From contig OX465111.1 of the NCBI GenBank assembly GCA_949987565.1, positions 17,086,359-17,150,358 of the forward strand: 64,000 bases of DNA, written 5' to 3'. Both the position numbers and the translations under genes were made by a program. Below the pieces are notes generated by a model. That model was not told where the DNA came from. It did no database searches and saw only the letters and a program-made list of their open reading frames with translations. Numbering within the stretch: position 1 is the stretch's first letter; the number at the start of each line of letters is the position of its first letter. The stretch is from Luidia sarsii. Taxonomy: Eukaryota; Echinodermata; Asteroidea; Paxillosida; Luidiidae. This document shows positions 21,376 through 40,037 of the stretch, piece after piece.

Positions 21376-23069
21376 GCATTACGTGAGAATTGCATGTTCC
21401 TCTTGAGATGCTAAAAGCTACAAAATACAGAAACGGGATTGTGGGAAAAGGAAGAGGAAAAAACCCAAAATCCAACAAAATAGACTTTGACTTTTCAACT
21501 GGAACTTTATTGTCCAAAGAAAAACTTTAGTAACAAAGTATACAAATTAAAAAGACTGTTTCAGTTGATTTCACATTAAATTAATTGTAAAGAAGTAAAC
21601 ATTAAACACAAGTGACATTAACGGGGGGGAGATAAGATGATAATAACCAGATTATATCAGAATTGAACAAATTTGTGGTCCCAGCTGCAGGATTATAAAC
21701 TAGAGCGCCCAGCTGATATCTAACAAGGCCAGTGGAATAATAATCACGATAACAATGAACAGTAAACCCAAGTATACCTATAAGGCATCAGAAGCATTAG
21801 TAACGTGGATCATACTTTTCAATAGCATCAGCGAAATAACATTAGAAGGGACGAGTGCCGTATGACCCCACATTGACGAAGTTTGCTATGGGAGGGTTTG
21901 CAGACAGCCCGTGCATGGATATACATGTAATCGTATTGATCTCGACCCAACATCGCCTGATTGATCTATTTGTATGTCAAAGCCTTTGACAATCGCAGAA
22001 ATGACCCGTATACATATTAATTCAGCGATTACTAAAAACATCATAGGCCGACATATGAAAACAACAAAATGAAGGCAATGTAATACGAACATTATTGGAA
22101 TGTCGATTTCACCAAACGCATCGTAACTTACGATCATTCGCAAGGCAATGAGCGCTGCACAGAAACCATACGGTGAATCACAACTAACGATGGGTTATCC
22201 ATCGTAAGATGAATTACGATGCATCGTAGGGCTGTGTGAAATCCACCCCTGTTTTTTTTTTACTATCTGTGTAGTGAACGAGATATCCGTGTCGTCTGCA
22301 CTTTAAGCGGATAATAAGCAACGCAGTAGCCAGGACATTTTTCATTTGGGGGGGGGGCTGCCAAATTTCATGGGCTCGGACATCTATTTGGGCCGGTAAA
22401 ATATAAACTACACTGGGGGTGACGAGATTTCATGGGGACGCACCAACCCCACTCTGCCCGCCTCCGTAGCTACGCCGCTGATAGCAAGTAGCATAATGAT
22501 GCCATGTTTTGATGACGTAGGCCTTTCCCGTGCACTAACCATATCCGTTCCCTCGCCAAACAGCCGGTAATCGTCGTGCTGTACATGTACATGCGTACAC
22601 ACTCGCACGGCGAGCGCATTATTCATTACATAGGCACAAGTACGTATACAATGTACAGAGGCGCACGTGTAATTACAGTTCGTAACGGCAGCGCGGTGCC
22701 CCCATAGGTAGATAACAGGCAGCGTGGCAAATACAAAAGGTAAGTGGTGTAGTGTTTTCCGATTATAGCATTACGATTTTTCAAGGGCTCATTTTTCTTG
22801 CAGTAAGCGTATACATCATAGGGGTTGCGTTTGTTAAAACAACTGCTCGTTGTCGCTGTTGTTTTGTACGGTGGGTGGAGCAGAGATGAATTTCACCACC
22901 GCTCTGCAATTGTGATGCACGGTGAATTACACGGTTGGGCTGGCCCGTATTCTATACGTGCCGAGCACTCAGTGGCGTTACATCTCGCCATAGCCCAATA
23001 GGAAGAAAATACCTCCACGTCTCTCATACCACTCGGCGGAATCGTCTTCTCACGTCGGGCTACTGCAGG
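21376..23069. other. No gene seen
   Basis: AT-rich to 22200. 22330-22640 has a G run and CpG, then acatgtacatg words. No coding support. Confidence 0.5.
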
Positions 23070-23318
23070 GCCGTTTCCGAAATGAACTCTAGGCTCGGGC
23101 TCAGGCTTCGGTCATATTTGATCTTACTCGTTATAATATCACAGGCATTTCAAAACAAGCGTTTCGGGCCCCAGTTTCTTGGTGAATACCCTCTATCTAG
23201 CAAACCAACCAAGTCTTCAAATTCGGAAACAAACCACAACCTGGTTTTTCAGGTTTTGTCAGACGGAGACGAAGCCTGAGCCCGAGCCTAATTAAGCCTT
23301 CATTTCGAAAACGGCCTA
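23070..23318. mobile_element. GGCTTAGGCTCGGGC MITE
   Basis: Inverted ends gccgtttccgaaatgaa / ttcatttcgaaaacggcc with inner ggctcgggctcaggcttcgg and gacgaagcctgagcccgagc. No coding potential. Confidence 0.65.
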
Positions 23319-23455
23319 AAATTAAGTTATGATCGGGATTTTTTTTCTCCCCCACTGTTTCCCCGTGGCGTGCTGCCATGCATGCAGTGTGAGATGAGAC
23401 TGCACACAGCTGACTGTGACTTAATTTGACGCGATGGCGTTGGAAGTCGATCTCT

Positions 23456-23639
23456 ATTTTGTTTTTTATCATAAAATTTAGTGGGCCTGACGTTTCGACC
23501 CTAGCAGGACCTTTCTCTGCCTTTGAGAAAGGTCCTAATTGGATCGAAACGTCAGGCCCACTAAATTTTATGATTTGCATTTTGGTAATTTTAGTCAGTA
23601 AGCAGTTTGCAACATTTTTGTATATCATTTTGTTTTTAT
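23456..23639 (+). repeat. Hairpin-A element with ~13-bp target duplication
   Basis: Flanked by attttgttttttat (23456-23469) and attttgtttttat (23627-23639), the same sequence apart from one T. Same palindrome and 3' tail as at 52.0 kb, ending ttttgtatatc. Confidence 0.7.
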
Positions 23640-23798
23640 GTTGACATGTCATGTCGGTTGTTTCAATGGCGCTTTTTGTTTTACCTTTGGTCTGGTCGTG
23701 AACCACGAGCCACGTTTTTGGTGCTTAAACACCTCCACGTCGAACAGATTATAACCTTGTTCCGTGCAAATCAAGCCGACAATCATGGCTATGATCAT

Positions 23799-24032
23799 AA
23801 ATGTGACCCGGCACATCATAATGAGGAATAACCCATTAGCTTTCAAATGATATGTACCATTAGCTTTCAAATGATATCAAAATTGCCTCCAATACATTAA
23901 CTTTCCGAAAAGACAAAAATAAAATAAAATTGATTTGTAATCGAATTGAGAAGCTACTATGACTTTAGGCGTTGTTTACTCGAAAAGTGTTTTGGTGGAA
24001 TATTCTTCATGTCGCTGTGCCGGGTCACAATT
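23799..24032. mobile_element. GTGACCCGGCAC MITE, short form
   Basis: Ends intact; the flanks AAAT and AATT differ by one base. An inner ctttcaaatgatat block is duplicated. Confidence 0.65.
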
Positions 24033-24370
24033 TAACGATTGATTTTACTATCGTCATTTTGGGCCAACCGTAGGCCTACAGTGCAGCTGTCATCGGCCCA
24101 CCTTTCGTCGGATAATTAAAGAGTGCACAGAATATTGGCGATTTGGACCCAACTGAAAACCGCACTGATCAGCGTTAATAAGGGCTATTGTAGGCCCACT
24201 CGAGTTTAAAGTGAAACCCTTGTGGAAGCATTACAGTCTCCTCGACGCAAAATCCTAATTCGACCCCCATTCATCCTGCGCAGCCTTGGGCATTAGTACT
24301 ACATATTATGAAGTGTTCAGCCATGCGGTGCAGGGGCTGGGCATGGGATGCATAGGCCGTATTCATCCCA

Positions 24371-24838
24371 AAATGTGACCCGGCACAGCGACATGAGGAA
24401 TATCCCACCAAAACACTTTTCGAGTAAACAACGACTGAAGTCAAAGTATCTTCTCAATTCGATTTTGTTTTGTTGTATTTTCGGGAAGTTAATGTATTGG
24501 AGGATATTATATCCAAAGGATTTTTCCGAAATCCGTCTCTAAATGTTGAAAAAACGAGGATTTTTGGGGAGTGTTTGTGTACTGTTTTCATGAAAATGTA
24601 AAGTTCCTGCCTTTTTGAATGGTCACTTTCGAGGAGTAATAGAATGGCGCTGCCATAATTAATGTGTCTGGTACCAAATGAACGAGCGAAGTCCCCTTGT
24701 ACTATTTACAACACAGTTCACACGGAAATAATTCTGATATCATTTGAAAGCTAATGCTATACTCTTTCACATCATTAGAAAATCTCAAAATCTCAAAAGT
24801 GGGGGCTATTCCTCATTATGCTGTGCCGGGTCACAAAT
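24371..24838. mobile_element. GTGACCCGGCAC MITE, full-length (~460 bp)
   Basis: Inverted ends GTGACCCGGCACAGC / GCTGTGCCGGGTCAC with 4-bp AAAT duplications. The body carries cgagtaaacaacg, ctttcaaatgatatc-type and cattagaaaatctcaaaat blocks shared by all copies. No coding frame. Confidence 0.75.
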
Positions 24839-25498
24839 AGTACGAGCACGACAGTACCAGGCCTCCTTTGAATAGAAAAAAACCCTCAAAACCACAAAAT
24901 AACATAAAAAACCTCACCGCATGCATAATTGTTCATGGTTCAGTTGACTAGGTTTAGATTGTTTGTGATTATTCCAACTGGTGCAATCTCCATTGCCTCC
25001 TCCACACAACTATAATTACATGTACGGTTTTGTCATTTTGCAATTTGCACTTGAAAATAAAGACCAGCAAAATTGAACTGAAAAGCACAGGCACCCTTTA
25101 TTTACACGCGTATACTGTACTGTAAAAAAAAACCGCTCCCATGCAGAAAAGCATAATTCAAATCGCTCCCTTTCGAACCAGAATCACTTTCCTAGGCTGA
25201 AATTTCTTGTTAACATCCCTTATACAAAACAGTTCTATTTGCGACTGATAAACATACCTCGGAAATTCCTCCTTTTTGAGTTAATTCCAAATAACCGGTT
25301 TCGTGAAAACCTTATGGGGTACCAAAAAAGTACCCAAAGGCGCGGTCCCATTGTTATGAGTATACCCACCCATCGGTTCTGGTACCCCACAACCCACCGT
25401 ATGTTAGCCCACACGCACCCACCCGGACTGATCCCACCGTATACCCACTTACTACATGTACTTCAAGAGTGCAAAGGTCATTACAGTGCGCCAATCTT

Positions 25499-25755
25499 AT
25501 TTGTGACCCGGCACAGCGACATGAAGAATATCCCACCAAAATACTTTTCGAGTAAACAACGCCTTAAGTCATAGTAGCTTCTCAATTCGATTACAAATCA
25601 ATTTTATTTTATTTTTGTATTTTCGGAAAGTTAATGTATTGGAGGCAATTTTGATATCATTTGAAAGCTAATGGTACACTCTTTCACATCATTAGAAAAT
25701 CTCAAAATCTCAAAAGTTGGGGTTATTCCTCATTATGATGTGCCGGGTCACATTT
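25499..25755. mobile_element. GTGACCCGGCAC MITE, short form, upstream of DDAH-A
   Basis: ATTT duplications at both ends. It ends about 290 bp before the DDAH-A ATG and may lie in its promoter. Confidence 0.7.
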
Positions 25756-26043
25756 CACAACATCGTGGCTTGACCATTGACTGGGCGTTCGTAAGCGACC
25801 CGTTCATTGCAGCGCAGTTGCATCGGGTGTTGTTTTGGAAGAGCTCCGAACTTGCTGCACGCTAGCTCCTCGCTGTAATTAGTAACGTTCCCGGGTTTGC
25901 TCTCGGTCCGTATCCCACAGGTCCACCACGTCATCACAGTCGGCGGAGGTATATACGGTACCCACGGGACACTGCCCTTCTTCTTTTGTTTATCCCTTTC
26001 CGTTGGTAACCGTGTTATACTAGGACGCACGAACACAATAATT

Positions 26044-32258
<6,215 letters not shown>

Positions 32259-32400
32259 TAATGGCCACCTTTACCCAGTAGTCATCCCACCGAGATATAT
32301 AACAGAACCAACATATGACGCTCAACCACCATCGCTGGTACTCCGTTAATTGTGTGTGGACTATACAAGGACATGTTTTGTAAACCAGTGTAGGTTAGGC

Positions 32401-32690
32401 TTAGGGTGTTACGGTTAGGGTTACCATGTGGTTACGGTTACGGTTACGGTTACGGTTAGAGTTAGGGTTGGGTTAGCGTTAGGGATAGAGTGAGGGTTAG
32501 GATTAGGGTTAGGTTTAGGATTAGGGTGGTTAGGGTTAGGGTTAGGGTTAGGATTAGGATTAGGATAAGGGTTAGGATTAGCATTGTTTGGGTTAGGGTT
32601 AGGATTAGCATTGTTTGGGTTAGGGTTAGGATTAGGGTTGTTTGGGTTAGGGTTAGCGTTACGGTTAGTGTTACGGTTACGGTTAGGGTC
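32401..32690 (+). repeat. Interstitial telomere-like block (TTAGGG and variants)
   Basis: ggttagggttagggttaggat with ttacgg and ttagcg variants. It lies in the DDAH-A intron after exon 2. Confidence 0.85.
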
Positions 32691-32951
32691 AAACTGGACC
32701 AAAGTGCCCAACGTTGCGTGTGTTAGGCCACCAACCATACACAATGCGTCATACGTGTGTAGTGCGCAACCATACCCCAACCACGTGGTTGAGTGTCATA
32801 CGTCGTGACGCATATATGCCTCATCCCACCGTAGGCCCATAGGCCTTACGACGTGTCTGCGAAAAGTAATATTGATCACACAGTTGGCGAAATATGAACA
32901 TCATCTCTCTGAACAGCAGAGGTGCACATTACTTTCCTCCTTGCTTGACAC

Positions 32952-33172
32952 ATGGCCGTTTTCGATATGAAGGCTTAGGCTCGGGCTTAGGCTTCGGTCA
33001 TAATTTATCTTACTCGTTATGATATCACAGGCATCTAACAACAAGCGTTTGGTCACAGTTTCTTGGGGAATACCCTGTACCTATCAAGCCAACAAACCAC
33101 AACCTGGATTTTCAAGTTTTGCCAGACGGAGACGAAACCCGAGCCAGAGACTAAGCCTTCATTTCTAAAACT
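32952..33172. mobile_element. GGCTTAGGCTCGGGC MITE
   Basis: Starts gccgttttcgatatgaagg and ends aagccttcatttctaaaac; inner gacgaaacccgagccag. Confidence 0.6.
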
Positions 33173-33493
33173 GGGCCCAAGAGTGAACCCGGTTGTGATT
33201 ATGCACATTGATATGAGCTGCCTTATACAATGTATCGTAGCTCAACTTACGACTGATACCTCATTCGTAGGTTGTCATAGGTTGTGTGGTTTCTGTGAAG
33301 CTCCATTTACCTTGCGATTGGTCACAAGAAACGATGAGTTTGATTTCATCGACCACGGGTCAATGACAAATACGTTAGGACTGTGTTGGTCAAATGCAGC
33401 CAGACATGCTCCCAATAATGTCCGATAAGGCCTGACCAAGATGGTAGGCAAACGATTTTGAATTTGACGGTAGATAATCATAAATATACCCGT

Positions 33494-33753
33494 ATATGTG
33501 ACCCGGCACAACGACATGAGGAATATCCCACCAAAACACTTTTTGAGTAAACAACACCTGAAGTTAAATTTATCTTCAAAATTCGATTACAAATCAATTT
33601 TCTTTTTTTTGTATTTTCGGAATCTTTAAGTATTAGAGGATAATATATTTGGATATCAATTGAAAGCTAACGGTATACTCTTTCACATCATTAGAAAACC
33701 TCAAAATCTCAAAAATGGGGTTATTCCTCATTATGCTGTGCCGGGTCACATAT
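33494..33753. mobile_element. GTGACCCGGCAC MITE, short form
   Basis: ATAT duplications at both ends; same body blocks. Confidence 0.7.
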
Positions 33754-34683
33754 GTGGTTTTCCATAGTCGTGGTTTTCCATAGGCTAATGTGTCCGCCAT
33801 AGTGACGTCACCTACACGCGCAAATGCTACGAGATGCATGGCGAAAGGAATACCATACCATTCCGCTTTCTGAGTGAACGAAGCCGCGTGCACAGCGTCT
33901 TACGATTGGGGGATCCTATTACACACACATACACTATACAGTCTCATATCAATGCGCGAGCCCCCATTAGGTTTATGAAGGATTCCTATACCAAACGGTG
34001 CGTCCCGGTCCCATCCCGATCACGCATGCACCAAATGTCAAACCCGGCATGGCGGCGGACGGATACTCCGTTTTAATTGCATTTTTTTGTTTGTGGGGGG
34101 GGGGGGCTGGCTCCGGGTCGACTATCGGCAGCATTATCGACATTCGCATCTGTTTCTCCCATAAACTGCCGCAGTATTTCGCCGCCATGCCTTCGCCCGT
34201 GTCATGCAATCCGACTGTGGGTTTTCTACACACACCCTTTCTCTCAAGTGGCAACGTATACCGTACGTCGCGGCTCCCGTCCTGATCAGTGTGCGTTAGT
34301 CTTCGCGGTGCATGCGCGGTGCTATACGGAGGAAAACAACAAAATACAACAACCAAAGATTGGCCCCGGCTAAATTGAAGAGATCCGCTCGAGGGCAGAT
34401 TTCAGCCAAGAACTAACCTTATTAGCACCGGCACTGCAGTATGACGACCGCGCTGTGTGACTACCGTATTTTTTTTTTTTTTTACCGACCGTGAAAATGT
34501 CTTGGCCAATGGCTATTGGAAGACTGTATGGTTTAATATTGCACTGAGTATTACGCACACACACACGCAAGGTGACCGAATAAATTGGGCAGATATACAG
34601 AGGTATTATACACTATTCCTTTTTTTTAAATAGAAATTACGGCGTTGACGAATATTCATTGCGTGACGCAGTAGGTTGGTATT
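33754..34683. other. CpG-richer stretch between DDAH-A and DDAH-B
   Basis: 33990-34330 has many CpG, a 12-G run and an ATG in good context (MAADGYSVLIAFF...), interrupted by low complexity. No gene family recognised. Confidence 0.35.
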
Positions 34684-34930
34684 TGATGGACCGATTGTGC
34701 GACCAATGCTTACATGCCATCATGACTGTGACTAATAGTGGGTAATTTGTTTTATCTAATTTGGCACAGAGCAGTAATGGAAACATACAGAGAAGAATGT
34801 GGACAATATGATAGTCTTCTTTGCTCGTTTCAACTCCTGTTCTGCACCAAATGAGATGCAAACAATAATACCCACTGTAAGTTACGTGATGGCATGTAAA
34901 CACTGAGTCGTGCAATCGGTCTATTAAAAG
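34684..34930. mobile_element. TAGACCGATTG MITE
   Basis: Inverted ends ggaccgattgtgcgacc / gtcgtgcaatcggtct with inner aatagtgggtaat / aatacccactg. The second copy is nested at 60122-60398. Confidence 0.55.
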
Positions 34931-34961
34931 GGAACATTTGCACTTGTATTTTCTTTTATGC

Positions 34962-35290
34962 AAGATCGCCCAAAGCAAGGTTGAGAAGCCACTCAAGATT
35001 AAGGGCTATAGAGAAAGAAGGAGATAGAGAGGGACTCAGGAAGGCTGCAGATGGATATAGGTATTAATATTCCTTTTAAAGATGGCAAGATCGTAGGCAG
35101 GGGGAAAGCATGAACCAGGAAGGAAAATCCAGATAGAGGCAGAACGAGGGAAGAAACCGTTCCAATACCTCTCCGTTGTACACCTTGGTACAGATAGAGT
35201 GTGCGGGTGAGAGAAGGCAAACAGCCTGGTTGCTCGCCCAAATGTCCCGACTGAGGGGACCAGGTCGGCAAGAGCCAAGGGAACACCTTC
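34962..35290 (-). mobile_element. 3' end of a non-LTR retrotransposon (LINE), 5'-truncated
   Basis: The minus strand encodes RYWNGFFPRSASIWIFLPGS then CFPPAYDLAIFKRNI, typical of the C-terminal tail after the reverse transcriptase in LINEs (pattern WNSLP...FK). It is followed by a 3'UTR containing tagcccttaatcttgagtgg. The upstream reverse transcriptase is absent. Confidence 0.65.
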
Positions 35291-36225
35291 CATAAGAAAA
35301 TAATAATGTATTTTGAGAAATACAATCCCTTCATCACGTCGTCATCCTTCAAAAGGCCGTTCTCCATGCATTGCATGCAACGGACCATGCTGACTCGTCT
35401 GGGGGTCGGCCATCTTATACGATATCTAGAGCGGCACCGCTTCAGTGCACATCTCATTACTGCGCCGAGGCCACCGGACCTTGAATGATGGACTTCACAT
35501 TGCCTGTTATAATACTAAAGCGACCCCACAACACTCTGCCATAATATACAGGTCGAGATATAACATACCCTGTAGGGGAGACCTGGCAGAAGGGCGTAAG
35601 AGTTCAACGCCCAATCAAAGATAGTTGACCATTTTGGGGGGAAGGCCGTAACCTGCAGGGATGGATAGAGCTCTGGTTGCTTGAGGGCGCTGTTGGTAGA
35701 GGTCTCGTGTTGGTTGGTGAGTCCCAATCCAACCAAGTTTTTCTTTGCCCTTTTCTTTCACAAGCACTATCCAAGATGAATTGGAGATAGTTAGGCTAGA
35801 CATGGATTTCAACCATGACCGTCCTCTGGCTTAAGGTCCCAGTGCTATAGCCTACCTAGACGACCTCAACGCCTTCGGCCTCCAACGACCAGGCGGTTCG
35901 TGCTGCCCAGGATCGGGCTTGATGGCAAAAGAGAATTTCTAACATTGCAAAAAACCCGTGGTCACAACGTCTCTAGCCGAGTTCGGCCCGAGTAGCGTTA
36001 ATAATGTATAGCCTACCTACCACACACCCAGTATGGACGGCTATGTGTAGGCCTACGTGTAAACACGAGTGGTAGAGCTCAGGCGATGGAACATCGGTAG
36101 GCCTAGAGTGATTGAAAATGTCCTAGTCAGATTTCCCCCCTTATACTTTGCTTCATCGGACATTGCATTATTCATTAGACCTCGTAACTCCAACCTGCTT
36201 TTTGGAATATTGAAGTATACTGTGC
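35291..36225. other. No gene seen
   Basis: One weak tRNA-like stretch (35800-35880, minus). The rest is unassigned. Confidence 0.5.
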
Positions 36226-36298
36226 AAAGAAAACGGGATTCGAACACGGTGTCTCTGGATGACCGCCAGAGGCAGATATAAGCCTATGCCAACTAAGG
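36226..36298 (-). mobile_element. tRNA-like sequence, minus strand
   Basis: The minus strand carries ttagttggcataggctta and cgtgttcgaatcccg, compatible with A and B boxes. A weaker one lies at 35800-35880 (minus). Confidence 0.4.
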
Positions 36299-36309
36299 TT
36301 GATTATAGG

Positions 36310-36760
36310 AAACTTTGCCGTTACATGGTGTCACCGCAAACCTTCCACTTATAGGAAAGTCTGTTGATCTGTTTTTCATAGTTTGCTCAAGTGAACGATA
36401 GCCCATGCACTGAGTGTGATCGGAGTCAGGTTTTTAAATCTGCCACCTGGCAAAAAAAAAAAAAAAAAAAAAAAAAACAGGCATCAATGGCTCCCAGTTC
36501 AATGAATGGCTCGTTGAGATTACCTTAAGTTCCCGGATGGAAATTGTTTCAAAGATTTCGTCTGAAATGTCGGAATCCACCAGTCTCCTGACGATGGACA
36601 AAGCACACACTGCCCCAGACCATTATATAGCACCGGGTTATTTCAGAGCCTCATCCCTTGATGGTGCCTCATCTAAAGAGACCACTCACGTGGATGTCAC
36701 TGCAACCATTCTAGATTCTGTCTCTACCATGCAATCCTTCACATCTAATTTGGGAGTCTG
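36310..36760. repeat. Hairpin-B fragments, poly-A run and degenerate inner arm
   Basis: 36325-36350 carries the end tggtgtcaccgcaaaccttcc; 36450-36478 is a run of 28 A. About 36560-36720 holds a degenerate inner arm with ctcctgacgatgg (CTGACGA at 36588-36594) and acgtggatgtcactgcaac. The 152-codon open frame across it is not a gene. Confidence 0.45.
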
Positions 36761-37402
36761 CTTTCAATGCAAATGCACTGTGATCACTTATGCAAGATCA
36801 AGCTGCGTTCATTTAAGATTCATGAGTGTTTTCAGATGTTACCAATTGCGTGTATGGGGAATTCTTAAGTGCAGGCACCCTTATAGGCCGAATGTAACCT
36901 CTCGATGTCACCACATACTGTCCACATTGGTGCTGAAACGAGAAGTGCCTGTTTTTCCAGTGAAATTCCCATCCGGGGTGTATCTATATCCTTAGTGTGT
37001 CGTTCTCATTGTAAAGTGATGAAAGCAATTTCTTTCGGAATATCGACGTGTGCATGAACCAAAGTTATACCAAACCCAGATCATACAACGTCTAAACCAG
37101 TTGGCAAGAACGATATACCTCCCCAATTCAGATTCGAATGTGAATACTTCTTCTTTTCAGCAGGCAGTGGGCGGGGCAAAGCCCTGAGCAAAAATAGTAT
37201 TCGTTCTGCGCTGAGTATAGAGCTAGCCCTTGTTAGATTACATTCCCCGCTACGCAAAATCATATTACATAAATTATGCGGTGATTTCCATCTGCTAAGT
37301 AGCGTACGTCATCCTTAAGGAGCAAGAAAAGAGGGTTCTAATCTCCCCCGATACTCCGCAGCCTTTACTCCGTTATAAACTCACGTGGCGCAACACAGGC
37401 CG

Positions 37403-38148
37403 TTTATGAAATGAAGGCTTAGGTTCGGACTTATGGTTTCAGTCATATGTGACCCGGCACAGCATAATGAGGAAGAACCCCATTTTTGAGATTTTGAGGT
37501 TGTGCCGGGTCACATATGTGACCCGGCACAGCGACACGGGGAATATCCCACCAAAACAATTTTCGAGTAAACAACGCCTGAAGTCAAAGTATCTTCTCAA
37601 TTCGATAAAAAAAATCAATTTATGGTTTTTTTTTCGGAAAGTTAATGTATTGGAAAATATGTCCAAAGGATTTTTTTTTCCGAAATCCGTCTCTTAATGT
37701 TGAAAAACGAGGATTTCGGGGGAGTGTTTGTGTACTGTATTCATGAAAATGTAAAGTTCCTGCCTTTTTGAATGCCCGCTTTCGAGGAGTAATAGAATGG
37801 CGTTGCTAATTGTGTCTGGTACCAAATGAACGAGTGAAGTCCCCTTGTATTATAGGAAATAATTTTGATATCATTTGAAAGCTAATGGTATACTCTTTCA
37901 CATCATTAGAAAATCTAAAAATCTCAAAAGTGGGGGTTATCATTATGCTGTGCTGGGTCATATATATCTCATACCCGTTTGTCACGGGCATCTAGAAACA
38001 GGAGTTTGGCCTAAGTTTCTTGGTGAATACCCTGTACTTATCAAGCAAACACACCTTTAAATTCGGCGACAAATCAGAATCTGGATTTTCAGGGTTTTTT
38101 CCAGACGAAGCCTAAGCCCGAGTCTGATCCATGGATTCGTAGAGGGCC
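37403..38148. mobile_element. GGCTTAGGCTCGGGC MITE interrupted by GTGACCC MITEs
   Basis: The left part (gaaatgaaggcttagg...ttcagtcat, to 37448) and right part (from about 37966, ctcatacccg... to gaagcctaagcccgag) make one element of the family seen whole at 23070-23318 and 32952-33172. Between them sit a 65-bp remnant (37449-37513) and a full GTGACCC MITE (37518-37961). Confidence 0.65.
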
Positions 38149-38210
38149 ATAATCTAAATCACTAGCAAATGAGTTTTGCATTAATGTATTTTACATTTGC
38201 CCCAGTGTGT

Positions 38211-38680
38211 ATATGTGACCCGGCACAGCATAATGAGGAATAACCCCCACTTTTGAGATTTTGAGATTTTCTAATGATGTGAAAGAGTATACCATTAGCT
38301 TTCAAATGGTATCAAAATTATTTCCGTGTGAACATTGTTGTAAATAATACAAGGGGACTTCGCTCGTTCATTTGGTACCAAACACAATATATCAGCACCA
38401 TTCTAACTCCTCGAAAGCGGCCATTCAAAAAGGCAGGAACTTTACATTTTCATGAAAACAGTACACAAACACTCCCCCGAAATCCTCGTTTTTCAACATT
38501 TAGAGACGGATATTGGAAAAATCCTTTAAACATAATATGGTCCAATACATTAACTTTCCGAAAATATCCCCCCTCCAAATTTTTTTTATTGAATTGAGAA
38601 GATACTTTGACTTCAGGCGTTGTTTACTCAAAAAGTGTTTTGGTGTGATATTCCTGATGTCGCTGTGCCGGGTCACATAT
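38211..38680. mobile_element. GTGACCCGGCAC MITE, full-length
   Basis: Same ends, ATAT duplication on both sides, body in reverse order relative to the 24.4-kb copy. Confidence 0.75.
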
Positions 38681-38930
38681 GTGTGTAAATACAACACGCC
38701 ATGCATTGTGGCGTTGTTGTGCAGATAGCTAGAAATGCACCACCAAGGGCACGGTCGGGCTCGTGTACAATGCATTATGCACCACGCCCATATCAGTCAA
38801 TGTAGAGCTACAGAAACAAAATCATTCGTTCTGTGCCTGCAGCTGGCGTGCATAATGGATTGTGTAAAACGATGGCAGACAGGTCGTCCGTTGGATTACT
38901 TGACTCTGAGATGGGACAAGAGAACGAATG

Positions 38931-39056
38931 TTTGCCCTGCCCGACGTAATAAGCACTGAATGTCAGTGCTTAGCACTGAATGCTCAGTGCTTAGCATTGA
39001 TTGATCAATGCTTAGCAGTGAATTTTCAGTGCTTACCACGTCGAACAGGGCAAACC
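38931..39056. repeat. Four micro-hairpins spaced by TTA inside inverted ends
   Basis: gcactgaatgtcagtgc, gcactgaatgctcagtgc, gcattgattgatcaatgc and gcagtgaattttcagtgc are each followed by TTA. tttgccctgcccgacgt and acgtcgaacagggcaaa close the block. A single hairpin with the same right end is at 39268-39315. Confidence 0.75.
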
Positions 39057-39164
39057 CTCATTGAATTACATTCTCCTCGACGCAAATAATAACATGTTAT
39101 ATCTATATGATGCAACGCGGGACCCGCCGCTATACATTATTTGAATCTGCCACACGTACGACCT

Positions 39165-39248
39165 CAGTCGACCAGTCTAGTGGTTAGTGGTTGAGATGTC
39201 TGCACTAGAAACCAGGATTCGCGGGTTCGAATCTCGCCCGAGTCCCCT
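39165..39248 (+). mobile_element. tRNA-like sequence (SINE head or tRNA pseudogene)
   Basis: tctagtggttagtggttgag resembles an A box and gcgggttcgaatctcgcc forms a TPsiC arm with B box GGTTCGAATC. The anticodon arm is poor, so a working tRNA is unlikely. Confidence 0.5.
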
Positions 39249-40037
39249 GATTGTTTTCATCAGGCATCGGGCACTGAATACTCAGTGCTTATTAGGTCGG
39301 GCAGGGCAAACCCTCATTGATTTCCATTCTCCTCCCCGCAAACATCCTGTAATGTCGATCAACGAGTCAATTTGCAGGTCAAACATTTGGACCCAAAGAA
39401 TATTATATCGAACGCGTCTTCGATCCTTTTATTGTGGGACAATAAAATTATTCTAACCCACGCCTTGACCATGTCTTGACCAACGATCAAATTACCAATT
39501 GGTAATACTAATAGTCAGGATGAGCCCACATTTTCTGCAAGGCATTGCAGAAAGCCCTGCTAGGATCGAAACGTCAGACCCCCTACTTTTTTCAACGATC
39601 AGACTGAGACTGAATGGTTTGGGCAAACAAAATGATTGTCTGCTGCACCACTGTTTCGGTTTATGCATGCAGTCACCAACCCCCTTAACCAAAGCAAAGA
39701 ATACATATACCACCGCCTATAAATTACAGTACCGTAGGGTATCAAGTGCTCGAAGGCTTTCATCCTGTAATATTGAGTCGATTTTATTCCCCAAACTCTC
39801 CCTATGAAAGAGACACATACTACATGTAAATAGATTCACCACCGACGGTAATACGGTCATGGCTCGTGTCTCGAGAGACTGTTTAGTGCTAGAGGCGAAA
39901 CGGTTCCGGGCACTCTTAAAGATGAGAATGCATTCATCTTTTGTTTTTGTGAAAAATATCGTTGACACCGTTTGTTAAAGAATCGTCAGAAAATGTGTTT
40001 TTTTTCTGCTCGCTGCCAAACTAAAGTCCATTTGGCG

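Noticed and set aside
34051..34285. Frame beginning MAADGYSV in a CpG-richer stretch
   Set aside because: Interrupted by a 12-G run and unlike any family; could be chance.
36537..36995. 152-codon frame with a start codon
   Set aside because: Its first part is a hairpin-B fragment and the rest matches nothing I recognise.
39165..39248. Functional tRNA gene
   Set aside because: The B box and T arm are good, but the anticodon and acceptor stems do not form properly.
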